From Paraglomus occultum (taxonomy: Eukaryota > Glomeromycota > Glomeromycetes > Paraglomerales > Paraglomeraceae), in the NCBI GenBank assembly GCA_910592205.1, contig CAJVPJ010001062.1:1-12722 (forward strand): DNA of 12,722 bases, given 5' to 3'. Below, in pieces: positions 1 to 9,180 of the stretch. Positions within the stretch are counted from its first letter, which is position 1; each line of letters opens with the position of its first letter. Made by a program: the position numbers and the translations under genes. Under the pieces are notes generated by a model that did not search any database, was not told where the DNA came from, and was given only the letters and a program-made list of their open reading frames with translations.

Positions 1-1222
1 CAAATGTAATATCATACCGTCGTAAATTCAGAACAGTTACAGCGCTCTGTTTCTCGGACGCAAGTGTCATAACAAAATTTTCTCAGGACGTATACCAAAT
101 GTCACCGTTTCATGGCCAAGTCTGTAACGACAATAATTCTGTTAGCATTGTTGACAACGTTTAGCCAATTTTTAAAATTACTGTTTAAAATCTAACCTGT
201 TTGTCCAAGTAATTAAAGACATCTCAATCAACAAGTAAATCCAAATATCTCTATGCAATAAACACACAAAACTTTAGTAAACTATTTTATCGACTCAAAT
301 ACCATTTGCTTTTGCGCGCATATTTGAATGTGAAAATAACAATTGTCTGCCAACAGTAAACACATTAGTACGTTTGTGATGTAAGTAAGTATTTGTAATA
401 GTAAGTGATAATTACTATAAGAATTCCGTTATATCTGTAAAAGTTTTCTCCCGCAGCTTTATACTTTGCCAACCGGTCAACTAATTGTTAGCAAGTAACT
501 ATACTCAGACCACGCAACATTGATTTTTTGCACACTTTGTCTTTTCAATTTTGGCTTGACTTACCTATTACACCATTGACTCCAAGCAACATTCTTATAA
601 GTCATAGATCAATGTTAGATCACAAAGTGCATCTCCGGTATAAGAAAGTTTTTGCTATTGAGTAAAGTTTGGCAGTTTTTAATAATGGCGTAAATAAGCT
701 TCTAATAGATACATCATGGAATAAGTATTAGTATTACTTGACTATTTAATGAACCGTTTGTTGTCTCTAACATTTTAGCATGTTTAACTTGATTACCTGT
801 TCTTGTTGTAAATTATAAACCACAAGTCGATCAGCGGGTTAATTTGTCATCTGCTACCAAAAATCTTATAACCATGGTTATCACAAGATTAGTCATTATC
901 TTATGTTATGTTCTATAATAAACGGATCGGTAGACGAGAAACCTGCTCTTGCAACTGTTGTAAAAATTTTATGGTACAATGATAGATATGGTAAGGGGCG
1001 TGCAGCACAGGTGATCATGTGAGTAACAATCTAAGCATAATGTTTCAAACTAGAATATTAAACCTTGCATATTGTTTGTAAATAAAATTACATGCAGTTT
1101 AATAACACAATGATAGAAGACTAGCTATTTTAGATGTGTGTCTAAAATGTCAAATATAATGAGTCCTTTGTCTACAAATTAATAAACGTTTGGTTAGACC
1201 ATAAAAACCAGTAGTTAATAAT
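1..1222. other. AT-rich intergenic DNA, no gene seen
   Basis: I see no gene here on either strand. Open frames are chance length and stops are frequent in all six frames. There are isolated splice-like strings such as GTAAGTAAG near 381, but no coding segment beside them. No tRNA-like cloverleaf, transposon end or array was recognised. Confidence 0.6.
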
Positions 1223-2400
1223 TTGCCGATCGTTAATAAAATGTGTGTTGCACATACTCGTGTGCATGCAAAAAATCGTCTGAAAAAATTTTTAATGTCA
1301 GGCCTCAAAAAAGAAACGATCATGTGGAAACGTTCTCATGCAAAAAATTTTTTATCGGGCCCTATAATAGTGTGTTTACTATTATGTTTGACTGAATGTA
1401 ATCCCAATTTTGTAAGAGTTCAGGTCAGGGGAACTACCATGGGACCCAATGATCTACATTTTCGCGATTGGTCCTAACTCTATTTGGAAAACGGCATTCA
1501 CAGACATATCAGTAACAAGATCAGCATATTTTAAGTTTGAAACTGTAAACTAAAAGCATGTTACACTCGTATCGATTACAAGCGATATATCAATGGGTAA
1601 AACTTGTTCCAAAAATTCGGGCTTTGGTAGAGTAAAAGCTGGCTCTAATCGTCAAGTGTAATGGACAGAGCACAAACGAATTGACGAAATTTGTCTTGAC
1701 GATTACAAGACTTGCTGATAATATTTATCGAATGGGTTCGTTCTTCAGAAAAGTGGCGCAATGCATGTTGGAGGCTGATTCAGGGGGGGGTAGTGTCAAG
1801 CAGGTTACGCTGTGCATGGGATATACCGTTACCATTGTACTCGTGATATTAGATAATCTTGCGATTGCTTCTAAATCGTAAACCTGCAGTTTCTGCAAGC
1901 CAATCGGACTATACATGCAATAATTTTAAAATATTCATATATTGGAAACTCTTTATTATTGTACTACTCTTAGATAATCCACTACAATACTAATATGCCA
2001 TGTTCATTTACACATTGTACTAATATCGACTCTTTAATGTGATTTACTCGGGCGGTTTGAAATGCCTGACATAAACAGCTTGACGAATGTAGCAAGAAAT
2101 TTATGTTGATATATACTATAGCGTATGTATTTGGCATACTAATACGGTTAAACTTTAACGATATGGTGTTTAATTTTAGTGACAAATGTAAAACCAAATT
2201 ATTAGCATGCAAGGTAAGCAAGTATCACAGTACAGAATACAAATCAAGACTCTTAAACTCTTGTCTTTTAAAAGCTAGCGGGTCTATTACAACATGTATG
2301 CATAAAGAAATAAAATTTCAAGTGTGGTTGTACCGGTTATCCTCCCTCAATACCAATTGTAAGAGTAAGAACGAGTAATACTTCTTCACGTGACATGCCG
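1223..2400. other. AT-rich DNA with short unsupported open frames
   Basis: This stretch holds several open frames of 60-90 codons (1223-1477 and 2103-2378 on plus, 1982-2221 on minus) whose translations match no family I know and look like random AT-rich frames. A 12-bp direct repeat, CATGCAAAAAAT, occurs at 1265-1276 and 1337-1348, followed in both cases by a T-rich run and a GGCC-type string, so a small local duplication is possible. A run of eight G lies near 1784-1792. I do not call a gene. Confidence 0.5.
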
Positions 2401-5270
2401 TAACAGTATGAAAAACTTGGCTCGTCCTTTAAATATGCATCCAAATTAGTTTGTTTAGTAGGTGTTTCAAAAACAACGTAATGTAAGTTTAACAAAAAAT
2501 ATGCAGGACGTTAATACAAAACTCCGAATTTGATGCTATCTGTAGTTGTGTAATAAAATTGCTCAATAATATGCTAATGCTGAACGGTGTCTCCCCTTAT
2601 ACGTAGTAAATCGGTTTTCCTCTTATTGTTACTGACTGGCATAATTTCGGTTTGATTTTTTCTATCAAAATGGTCTGGATATAGTTGTCTCAGTTATCAT
2701 ATTTCGCGTAATTATTATGGTATGAATAGTAGTTTGTGTAACTTTATTATTAGTATTAAGAATTGAAAGTATGCTTGAGCGGTGGTTGTAAAGTCTTGAT
2801 CGTGGGACTCTATCTTACCAGATAAGCTGTAATAATATGTCTTTAATTTCCTGGAAGAATTGTCATAATTCAACTAAATCTACAAAGTATTGTTCGATAC
2901 AAAAAAAAAACAACAAACAAACACTAATCTATTATTAGATTGGTCGCATCGTCCAAGACATAAAAAAAAGTATCGTCGCTAATTTTTGTGACTTACTGGT
3001 CAATTGCTTTGATCTAAGTGTAAATTTCTCGACATGAGTGAATAAATTTCGACCACATTCTTTTTCGTTTGTCTTGAGACAATGTGTATTAACCTTATTT
3101 TATTTTGCTAAAATAGAGTTTCAAGATTAGAACTTCAACCATTTACGCATATAAGATAAAAAAACGTACAAACTTATAAGACTATTTGATCTTTAAATCT
3201 GTAAATTACAAACACGTATATAAGTTATTGTTCTATGTAGTTTAATCTCACATGTCAAGTTAAAACTGTCAGTTTACAAAGGTCGTGACATTTGAACGTT
3301 TAAATGACAAGAAATGTACCGAGTTGATACAATTTAGCAAATTTTAGACTACTGCTTTGTATTATATGAATGCATTAGCTCACAACGTGCTTTTATTTTG
3401 ATATTTATGTGCCATAAAAAGTTTACCAAAAATACATCTACTTTTAATAAATACAATATTGTTTTACATCTTTAATAAAGTATGTTTAATATAACTAATA
3501 TGTAGAATTATTTTATTCTCCAAAACGCGAGAATTATGTAGTGTTTTACAAAACTTTTTAAAAGCGCAGTACAAATTGTTTTGTTCGCAGTTTTTTTGTG
3601 TACTTGTGCATAGGGTGGTGTCACTGTGGTTTTTTTAAGCTGCCAGGAAAGATTTAGTACTTTTGTTTTGCTCAACCTTAGCGTTTTGCAATTATATTTT
3701 ATCTTGAATACACATACGAGGCTACTGACATTTGGCCAAAATAATTGAGAAAAGTATTTGTGAAGCTATGGAACCTTAGTTATTAGTTTAGTTTTTATAT
3801 GTAGTCGGGGAATAAAATTCTATTATGATACAATTTTGTGGAATTAATAAGATAGAAATGTTAATTAATTACGGGAAGTATTTGTGAATAAATATTCTAT
3901 TAAAGTTATGGTAGTAGTAATAAAATCTGCCATAAAGTATTAGATAAAGTATAAAGCTTATTCATTACTCTGACTGTCATAGCCCAACAGTACTTTTTTT
4001 GCGTTTTCTTTTGTAACACACTGTATTTATTGTCAGCTATTGTTGAAACAACAAATTAATATTCTCACACAATAATAAAAAACTGTTATTAAAAATGAAG
4101 AAGCATTACAGAATTAGAATAAGAATCAACCAGGAAAGTCAATTAATAAAATAGTGTGTGGTGCATTAGCAGCGAAATAGGACTGATAGAACACAAGAAT
4201 AGAGTAGTACCTCTTGACTTGCTGTTTATTATAACTGTGACATGTAAATGTTTAAATCAAAGCTTTGCATGTGAGCTACTTTAATCTTTATTATCATTGT
4301 ACAGCTATATGTATCAAGGTTTTGAGAAACTTGTCAAAGCAATTACAATTTGCAAAGATGAGAAACAAGAAACGTTAAATGTACATGTATACATTATGCT
4401 TTTAACTATTTATCAAATGGTGTCCGAAATAAGGAGAGTAATTAAGTCAGAGATGTTATTATTCTTTTTTCTGAGCATCTAGTCCGATGTCATATGACTT
4501 TTGAACCCAGAAAGAAAACAGTTTGAACCCAAAACATGTAAATAGCAAAATCGGGTCCCTTCACATTTAGACAAGAGGAGGATTAATATTGAATATATCC
4601 GTTCAGTATAATGTAGTTGGGGCGCTAGAACAAAAAAGCACCATCATGTAAATATCTAGTGAAATTTTTTCTGCTTTCATGAGCCCTCTTACCAGAATTT
4701 CAGAGTTAACCTGTTACTTAATGTTGTTTAAACTTTTGTCAATCTAATCACAAGAACATCCTCATGTACACAAACGTAATTGGTTTCGTTGAAATGGTTA
4801 GAGATTTCAGCTCCTCTAGTACTAACTATGTCAGAAGTAATCAACCTGAATTGAGAGAACCCCAGATCATGTATGATAATTCTTATCATTAGTGTCCAAT
4901 AATAATAAGTATCCCTTATTATGATTGCTCAATATAAATCATTGGAATAGCTTTTATCAGCCTATTTGCTGTTGTTGTTTGTTATCAAAGAATGTTACTG
5001 TATTTGTTAAACATCTATACGTAAATCGTCCTGACATGTAATACAGAAATACATTTGAAGTGTCTGATTAAACTCTAACTGAATAAAAGGCTGAAATTGA
5101 ATACCATAGTCAAGACAGAGACACATGTGTAACATATGCTGATAGTAATAGACAAGTGTTATTACCAACACTTTGATTACCAGGCTAATAAAAACGGAAT
5201 ATAACTATAGCTTTTTACATAACCAATGTTTATGCAAGACAAGGATAGATAGCTTCATAAAATGTTGCCT
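2401..5270. other. AT-rich intergenic DNA, no gene seen
   Basis: About 2.9 kb without a supported gene. It contains A/T homopolymers (for example around 2900), a 10-bp direct repeat TTTGAACCCA at 4500-4509 and 4522-4531, and two small AT-rich hairpins at 4874-4922. The only open frame near 60 codons (4297-4482) has no recognisable motif. This may be intergenic or intronic; the sequence alone does not distinguish the two. Confidence 0.5.
4874..4922. repeat. Two adjacent AT-rich inverted repeats
   Basis: TGATAA / TTATCA at 4874-4888 (6-bp stem, 3-base loop) is followed by ATAATAAG / CTTATTAT at 4902-4922 (8-bp stem, 5-base loop). Both arms pair perfectly. In DNA this AT-rich such pairs can occur by chance, and no flanking gene gives them a role. 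Confidence 0.35.
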
Positions 5271-5274
5271 AACT

Positions 5275-5378
5275 TTTATTATAGTTAAATAACTATATTA
5301 CTACTACTAGTTTGTCTCACAAGCTATTACACTTCTTGTCGAGTCAATAGTAATATATCACGCTTTTAGCTATTTAAT
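5275..5378 (-). terminator. Candidate polyadenylation signals of the H4-like gene
   Basis: Reading the minus strand downstream of the H4-like stop codon, ATTAAA occurs at 5378-5373 (about 177 nt past the stop) and AATAAA at 5280-5275 (about 275 nt past the stop). Either could serve as a poly(A) signal. A polyadenylated transcript would fit a spliced gene. In AT-rich DNA these hexamers are common, so the assignment is tentative. Confidence 0.3.
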
Positions 5379-5519
5379 CATTCCTACTATATTGACTACC
5401 GCATATCTATTTGCATCTGATTAGTAAGCAACTCTTATTCCCTATAATCATAGTCTCTCAATACGTTACGACAAGTTACCTACTTTTTCTTCCTTATAAA
5501 GCATGCCTTTTGCCTACCG

Positions 5520-5534
5520 CGATTGGCGCAATCG
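5520..5534 (-). other. Perfect 6-bp hairpin just past the H4-like stop codon
   Basis: On the transcript strand, CGATTG-CGC-CAATCG forms a perfect 6-bp stem with a 3-base loop, starting about 20 nt after the stop codon. Replication-dependent histone mRNAs end in a 6-bp stem with a 4-base loop of fixed sequence at a similar distance. Position and stem length match that element, but the loop size and base sequence do not. I therefore do not call it a histone 3' stem-loop; it may be coincidence. Confidence 0.4.
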
Positions 5535-5554
5535 TTCACAAACACTTTCTCGAT

Positions 5555-6132
5555 TCACCAAATGACATCTTTAAACATACCCAATTCACGTTTTTTGCTT
5601 CGTTCCTTCACCGCTTCTCTTGCTACCGCTGATGCATCTCCACTGAATCCGTACATAACCTTTCCTCTTCTTTTCAACGATAAAAATACGTCATCTAAAG
5701 TCGCCGTCTTCTTTCCCTGATGCTCACAGTAGACAATAACATCTTTCAAGATATCTCTCAGAAATGCTTTCAACGCTTGCCGAACTTCTTCATATGAATC
5801 ATAAGACATACGCTTTACGCCTCCTCGGCGCGCTAGGCGTCGGATTGCTGTCTGCGTTATGCCTTTTATGTTTTCACGAAGTATTTTCTGTTGAAATAAC
5901 AGAAATAGAAGAAAATGTGTAGTGTTGTTGTAGAGTACTGCTCATGAGTTATTCAAAAGTACTCAATTATGACACATGTTTCGATTTCACTTAAGTATCA
6001 TTACTTCTCTCGTCACTCACACAGACTTATTCGATAAATAGCACGTACCCTATGCCTCTTTGGCGTCAACAATGTGTTCTTCCCAAGTCCTCTTCCTATG
6101 GAAGCTTGCACTTTGCTTTCCGTTCTTGTCAT
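5555..6132 (-). CDS. H4: Divergent, intron-containing histone H4 variant
   Basis: This gene encodes a histone H4 family protein of 138 residues, expected to pair with H3 in the nucleosome core. Exon 1 (6132-6049) starts at ATG 6132, six bases after an in-frame TAG, and gives residues 1-28, ending PKRHR. Intron 6048-5888 begins GTACGT and ends in a pyrimidine tract plus CAG. Exon 2 (5887-5555) begins with the K20-equivalent lysine and ends at TGA 5557-5555. Residues 30-111 align without gaps to canonical H4 21-102, with 46 of 82 identical, including ITQTAIRRLARRGGVKR apart from K31Q and P32T, the R45 equivalent (R54), H75 (H84), K91 (K100) and the YGF near the end. The usual H4 has 103 codons; here the tail is longer and residues 112-138 are an added charged segment ending in Trp. 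The frame is clean and both splice sites are good, so it looks functional. The symbol is family level only; a fast-evolving sole H4 of an odd lineage is an alternative to a variant paralogue. Confidence 0.92.
5888..6048 (-). other. Spliceosomal intron in the H4-like gene
   Basis: This 161-nt phase-0 intron lies between the codons equivalent to H4 R19 and K20. The donor reads AGG|GTACGT and the acceptor is a long pyrimidine-rich run ending TTTCAACAG. Both flanks resume recognisable H4 sequence (KRHR before, K-ILREN after) in the same frame, which fixes the junction without transcript data. Stops occur within the intron in the coding frame, so retention would truncate the protein. Confidence 0.9.
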
Positions 6133-6580
6133 TTGCTATTGCACCAAAATCCCACGAGTGTTAATCCCGTCGTGTAATTTGTGTTTCTACACAAAGCCGT
6201 ATATCGTATACCAACGTCGGTGTTGATATAAGAGCTAAACGAAGATGCACGAGTCTGAAATATACATGTAAGAATACATATATCATATAAGTGTGTATTC
6301 GTAAAAATGGCGTGAGGTTGAGCGGTCAGATTGAGGAAGATATAGCGACTTTAAATATACGGCTACGGTTACACAATTAAATCACACATAGTGTAACATA
6401 CATAATTCTGACGTTTGATGCCACAAGTTTGAATCTTATTGGTCCGGCAACCACTATCATCTTTGAATATCTCTCTCGAATATTTTTAAGCAAACACAAA
6501 GCATTTGCCCAATCGGAGACCTCACGACTGGAGCCAAACGCTTCTTGACTAGAAGTATTGCTCAAACCCGATACCTTATT
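6133..6580 (-). promoter_or_regulatory. 5' flank of the H4-like gene, possible promoter
   Basis: Upstream of ATG 6132 on the minus strand the DNA is less AT-rich than the surroundings. TATA-like strings occur, the clearest being TATATTTAAAG at about 6359-6349, some 215 nt before the ATG, and a CCAAT string lies near 6440. No H4-specific promoter box was recognised. An open frame on minus at 6377-6643 overlaps this flank; its middle (around WANALCLLKNIRERYSK) looks protein-like, but it runs into the 38-bp tandem repeat and I know no relative. Confidence 0.25.
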
Positions 6581-6660
6581 ACAACAATGTGTTAAATAAA
6601 AACAATCGGGGTTAGAATACAACAGTGTGTTAAATAAAAACAATCGGGGTTAGAATACAA
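6581..6660. repeat. 38-bp tandem duplication, two copies plus a stub
   Basis: Copy 1 is 6581-6618 and copy 2 is 6619-6656, followed by four bases of a third. The copies differ at one base (A/G in the seventh position). The near identity means a recent duplication. The unit length is not a multiple of three, so it would shift the frame of any coding region that crosses it. Confidence 0.95.
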
Positions 6661-8293
6661 AATTTTTTTTAGTGCAAATTTCGTTGATTGCGATTGTTAA
6701 ATATAAATAAGTCTCATAATATAAACATTTTCTATTAATATACGCCTTTCTTCGTATTAGTATAATTTTGGTTTTTTTTTAACAATTAGGACAGTTCGGA
6801 AAACGACCAATAATTTGAAGATTTACATAATGTCGATTATTTGTAAGTTCTTGTAGCAATAAGCCAGTTTGTTGTTACCATTCTAAGGAAGGCTAAAATT
6901 TTACTGGTTAAGAGATTTGTATAGTAATTAAACTAGAACAAGAAAATGTAATATATCGCGCATTATTGTTACTGCTATAGTTAAATTATTAGCGATAATG
7001 GGTTATTAACAAATAATACATAAACAATTATTATGACTCATCAAAACAACATGCGAACAAGAGATGTTGTTAACACTATACTTGACACAATTGATGTTTT
7101 GATTATAACTAATGTAGTAAAAACCGTTGCGCAGTGCGAGCGTATGTTTAAACAAATGACTTTTAGGAGATAATAGACATAAGAAAGATGTGGCGTTTTT
7201 TTTTTTGTGTAAAATCCGAGCGAGGGTGGCGATCCCGCATCCCACTAACTGCTTTAACCCTCCCCGCAGGGTGTAATTTGGATAATGCATTTTTAGAGGT
7301 TGCAAATGGGGAAAACCGATAATGCAGGATATAAACAAAAGTATAAAAAAATTCAAGCGTTTTTGGTATATCAAAATCATTTTTAATTAGATTAGTGTGT
7401 AATTGTTGTTATGGAAGTTTGGTTATATGAGAATTCTTTGCGCTCCTCACCAGTTTATCAAAGCAATCGAATTTGGAAATCAGTTTAACATTGACTAGAT
7501 AGTGCTGTATTATGAAAAAGTAAATAATCAAAAATTACGCTTATTTATCACACGAAGTTTAGTTCACTGTCCACAAACCATTACGTGATATGCTTAAAAG
7601 GTTATTTTTACCGAATTTGTATCAAACCATCGTCGGGGTAAGATGGCCATTAAATGGCTAGACCGTATTACATTTTTGCTATATATTATTAAATTTATAT
7701 TTACAATTTCAAATTTGATTGGCTTGATGATATTGGTGAAAGTTTACTTTATATTTGTGAGTATATTTCTTGAAAAGTTTGGTTGATGTGGTGGTATATA
7801 TGTATTTAAAGTGCGCGGAATTATAAAATAAAATGTTATGGCAGTATTTAAATTTTTTAGATAACCATGGCTATTGGTATGGAATCTGTTTAATCTTTCT
7901 ATAAATTTGTGGCCGAGGATATTGACCACGATTAATTTGTGGGATTAGTATGTAAACAAAAGTCACATTGTAAGTAGAATGCTAATATTAGGTCATTTCA
8001 AACAACAGCACAAATAGTAGAAAGGTATATGGATAAAGTTTGTTTAGCAAAGAAATTTAGACTACGTGTGTATCAGTGCAATTAGCAAACGATGCTTTTA
8101 TTAAAGTGATATATGTTAAAACCCAACAACTCTTATAAATAGAGGTACAGCAAGATGTTGAATATAAAAAAAAAGAAAAAAAGAAAGCTAAAGGCAATAT
8201 TTTAAAATAACTATATATATGTATGTATATAATATAATTTTAATGCATTAACAAATATTTCCCTAACAATAATCTAATCAAGTCTTCAGATAA
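6661..8293. other. AT-rich intergenic DNA with one GC-rich patch
   Basis: I see no supportable gene. The longest open frame of the window lies here on minus (7006-7380, 124 codons), but its composition is rich in Ile, Phe, Leu, Cys and Asn, it includes a Lys run from a T homopolymer, and it shows no domain. The patch at 7209-7267 is about 64% GC against an AT-rich background. A-rich and TA-rich simple sequence lies at 8165-8237. Confidence 0.5.
7209..7267. other. Short GC-rich island in AT-rich DNA
   Basis: 38 of 59 bases are G or C by hand count. GAGGGT and ACCCTC within it are perfect inverted 6-mers about 30 bases apart, so a structured RNA or a fragment of an inserted element is possible. 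It does not fold as a tRNA: no A-box or B-box-like string is present. Its origin is unknown. Confidence 0.45.
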
Positions 8294-8720
8294 TTATTTT
8301 TTGCGAGTTAAATTTTGAGAGACCAAATCTCGCAGGATTGTTCGTCTGGATTTGAACGTGTTGCGATTATCGTTTGGTGGAAGGTATTTAACTACTTCGA
8401 CACGGGTGTCATTGTATGTTTTCCCTATTTATTCATTTGAAACTGAATGACTTGAATCCGTTCGGATGTGATAAAGTCAGTGAGACGTGGTTTCTGTTGG
8501 TGGAAACTTTTTGACAATAGTAGCACGGGGGATTGTGAGGGGGACTGCATTATTTTTGTTTGTTACTGGTAAAGTAGAATCTTGTAGTTCAAAGTAATCG
8601 ATCATTATACAACTCTACTGCGCCCTCAACTTTAATACGAGTGCCGGAATTTGTACTTTTGTTCGATGGCAGGCTATGCTTGTTGAAAGAAATCTGGTAA
8701 GAAAAAGTGGGATAATGCAT
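8294..8720 (-). pseudogene. Decayed coding region, family not recognised
   Basis: Reading minus from ATG 8720, a 43-codon frame runs to TGA 8591-8589 and has ordinary protein texture (for example SGTRIKVEGAVELYNDRLL). A one-base shift then continues it in a second frame from about 8587 to TAA 8296-8294. That frame is broken only by TGA at 8479-8477 and TAA at 8431-8429, and has stretches such as PLTIPRATIVKKFPPTE and KYLPPNDNRNTFKSRR. Joined by eye, about 140 residues of basic, proline-containing protein are visible, with one frameshift and two stops. The breaks could instead mark introns. I recognise no family. Local base composition is less AT-rich than the flanks, which supports former coding. 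Chance is still possible. Confidence 0.35.
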
Positions 8721-8900
8721 CTAATTCAAATGAATTATCAAAATTAGGGAGAAAATATTGTAAGACATAATGACAAAAGGCTGTATACGTTGATGTAAGT
8801 CGCGTTTATAAATATTTTGTTATATCGTCGAAAAATACATGTGACTAAATAAGTTAGTGAGTCATTGCTAATTGACGATTGTGCGATCAACTGGCGAAAA
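8721..8900. other. Intergenic, nothing recognised
   Basis: An AT-rich stretch between the decayed coding region and the 60-bp repeat block. It has no open frame, hairpin or repeat of note. Confidence 0.5.
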
Positions 8901-9180
8901 AATTTTATTAATCCGATTGGTTTGAGTCAAGAATAATACGATTACAAATTAGTTAAGAACAATTAATATTGTATTGGTTGGTAAGCTTACGAAGAAATTT
9001 GTGGGTAAATGCATTTGATCAATCGACATTGTAAAAAATTCCAGAATAATTGGCGTATACGGTCGAGACCATTTTGAACAATTAATATTGTAATGATTGG
9101 TAGGCTTCCATACGCCAACAATTTGTCAGACATTTTAGAATTATTATGAAGAAGTGAACAGTTGTGGCGTATATGATACA
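8901..9180. repeat. Degenerate tandem repeat with about 60-bp period
   Basis: A 32-bp block starting GAACAATTAATATTGTA occurs at 8957-8988 and 9076-9107 with 29 of 32 matches, 119 bp apart. A weaker related string (CAATCGACATTGTAA) starts at 9020, half way between them, and ATTAATCCGATTGG at about 8907 may be an earlier copy. AGAATAAT followed by a TAC-ending string also precedes both strong copies. TTGGCGTAT at about 9049 and its reverse complement near 9110 flank the second block. This fits an old minisatellite or satellite fragment. Confidence 0.6.

Noticed and set aside
1223-1477. 84-codon plus frame with a hydrophobic stretch
   Set aside because: It begins at TTG; from its first ATG it is shorter. 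The sequence looks like random frame with two T/A-rich local repeats and no family resemblance.
2181-2219. Tiny exon-like segment between TTTTAG and AAG|GTAAGC
   Set aside because: Good splice-like ends, but the segment is about 35 bases and nothing coding could be linked to it on either side.
5410-5417. Octamer ATTTGCAT, known from histone H2B promoters
   Set aside because: It lies downstream of the H4-like gene and no divergent histone gene is visible to the left; a single 8-mer is weak evidence.
5411-5720. Two overlapping plus-strand open frames
   Set aside because: They lie antisense to the H4-like exon 2 and its 3' flank; their openness reflects that exon.
7006-7380. Longest open frame in the window, 124 codons on minus
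   Set aside because: Composition typical of random AT-rich frames, no domain, signal peptide call or homologue that I can recognise, and a Lys run from a poly-T tract. Length alone is not enough.
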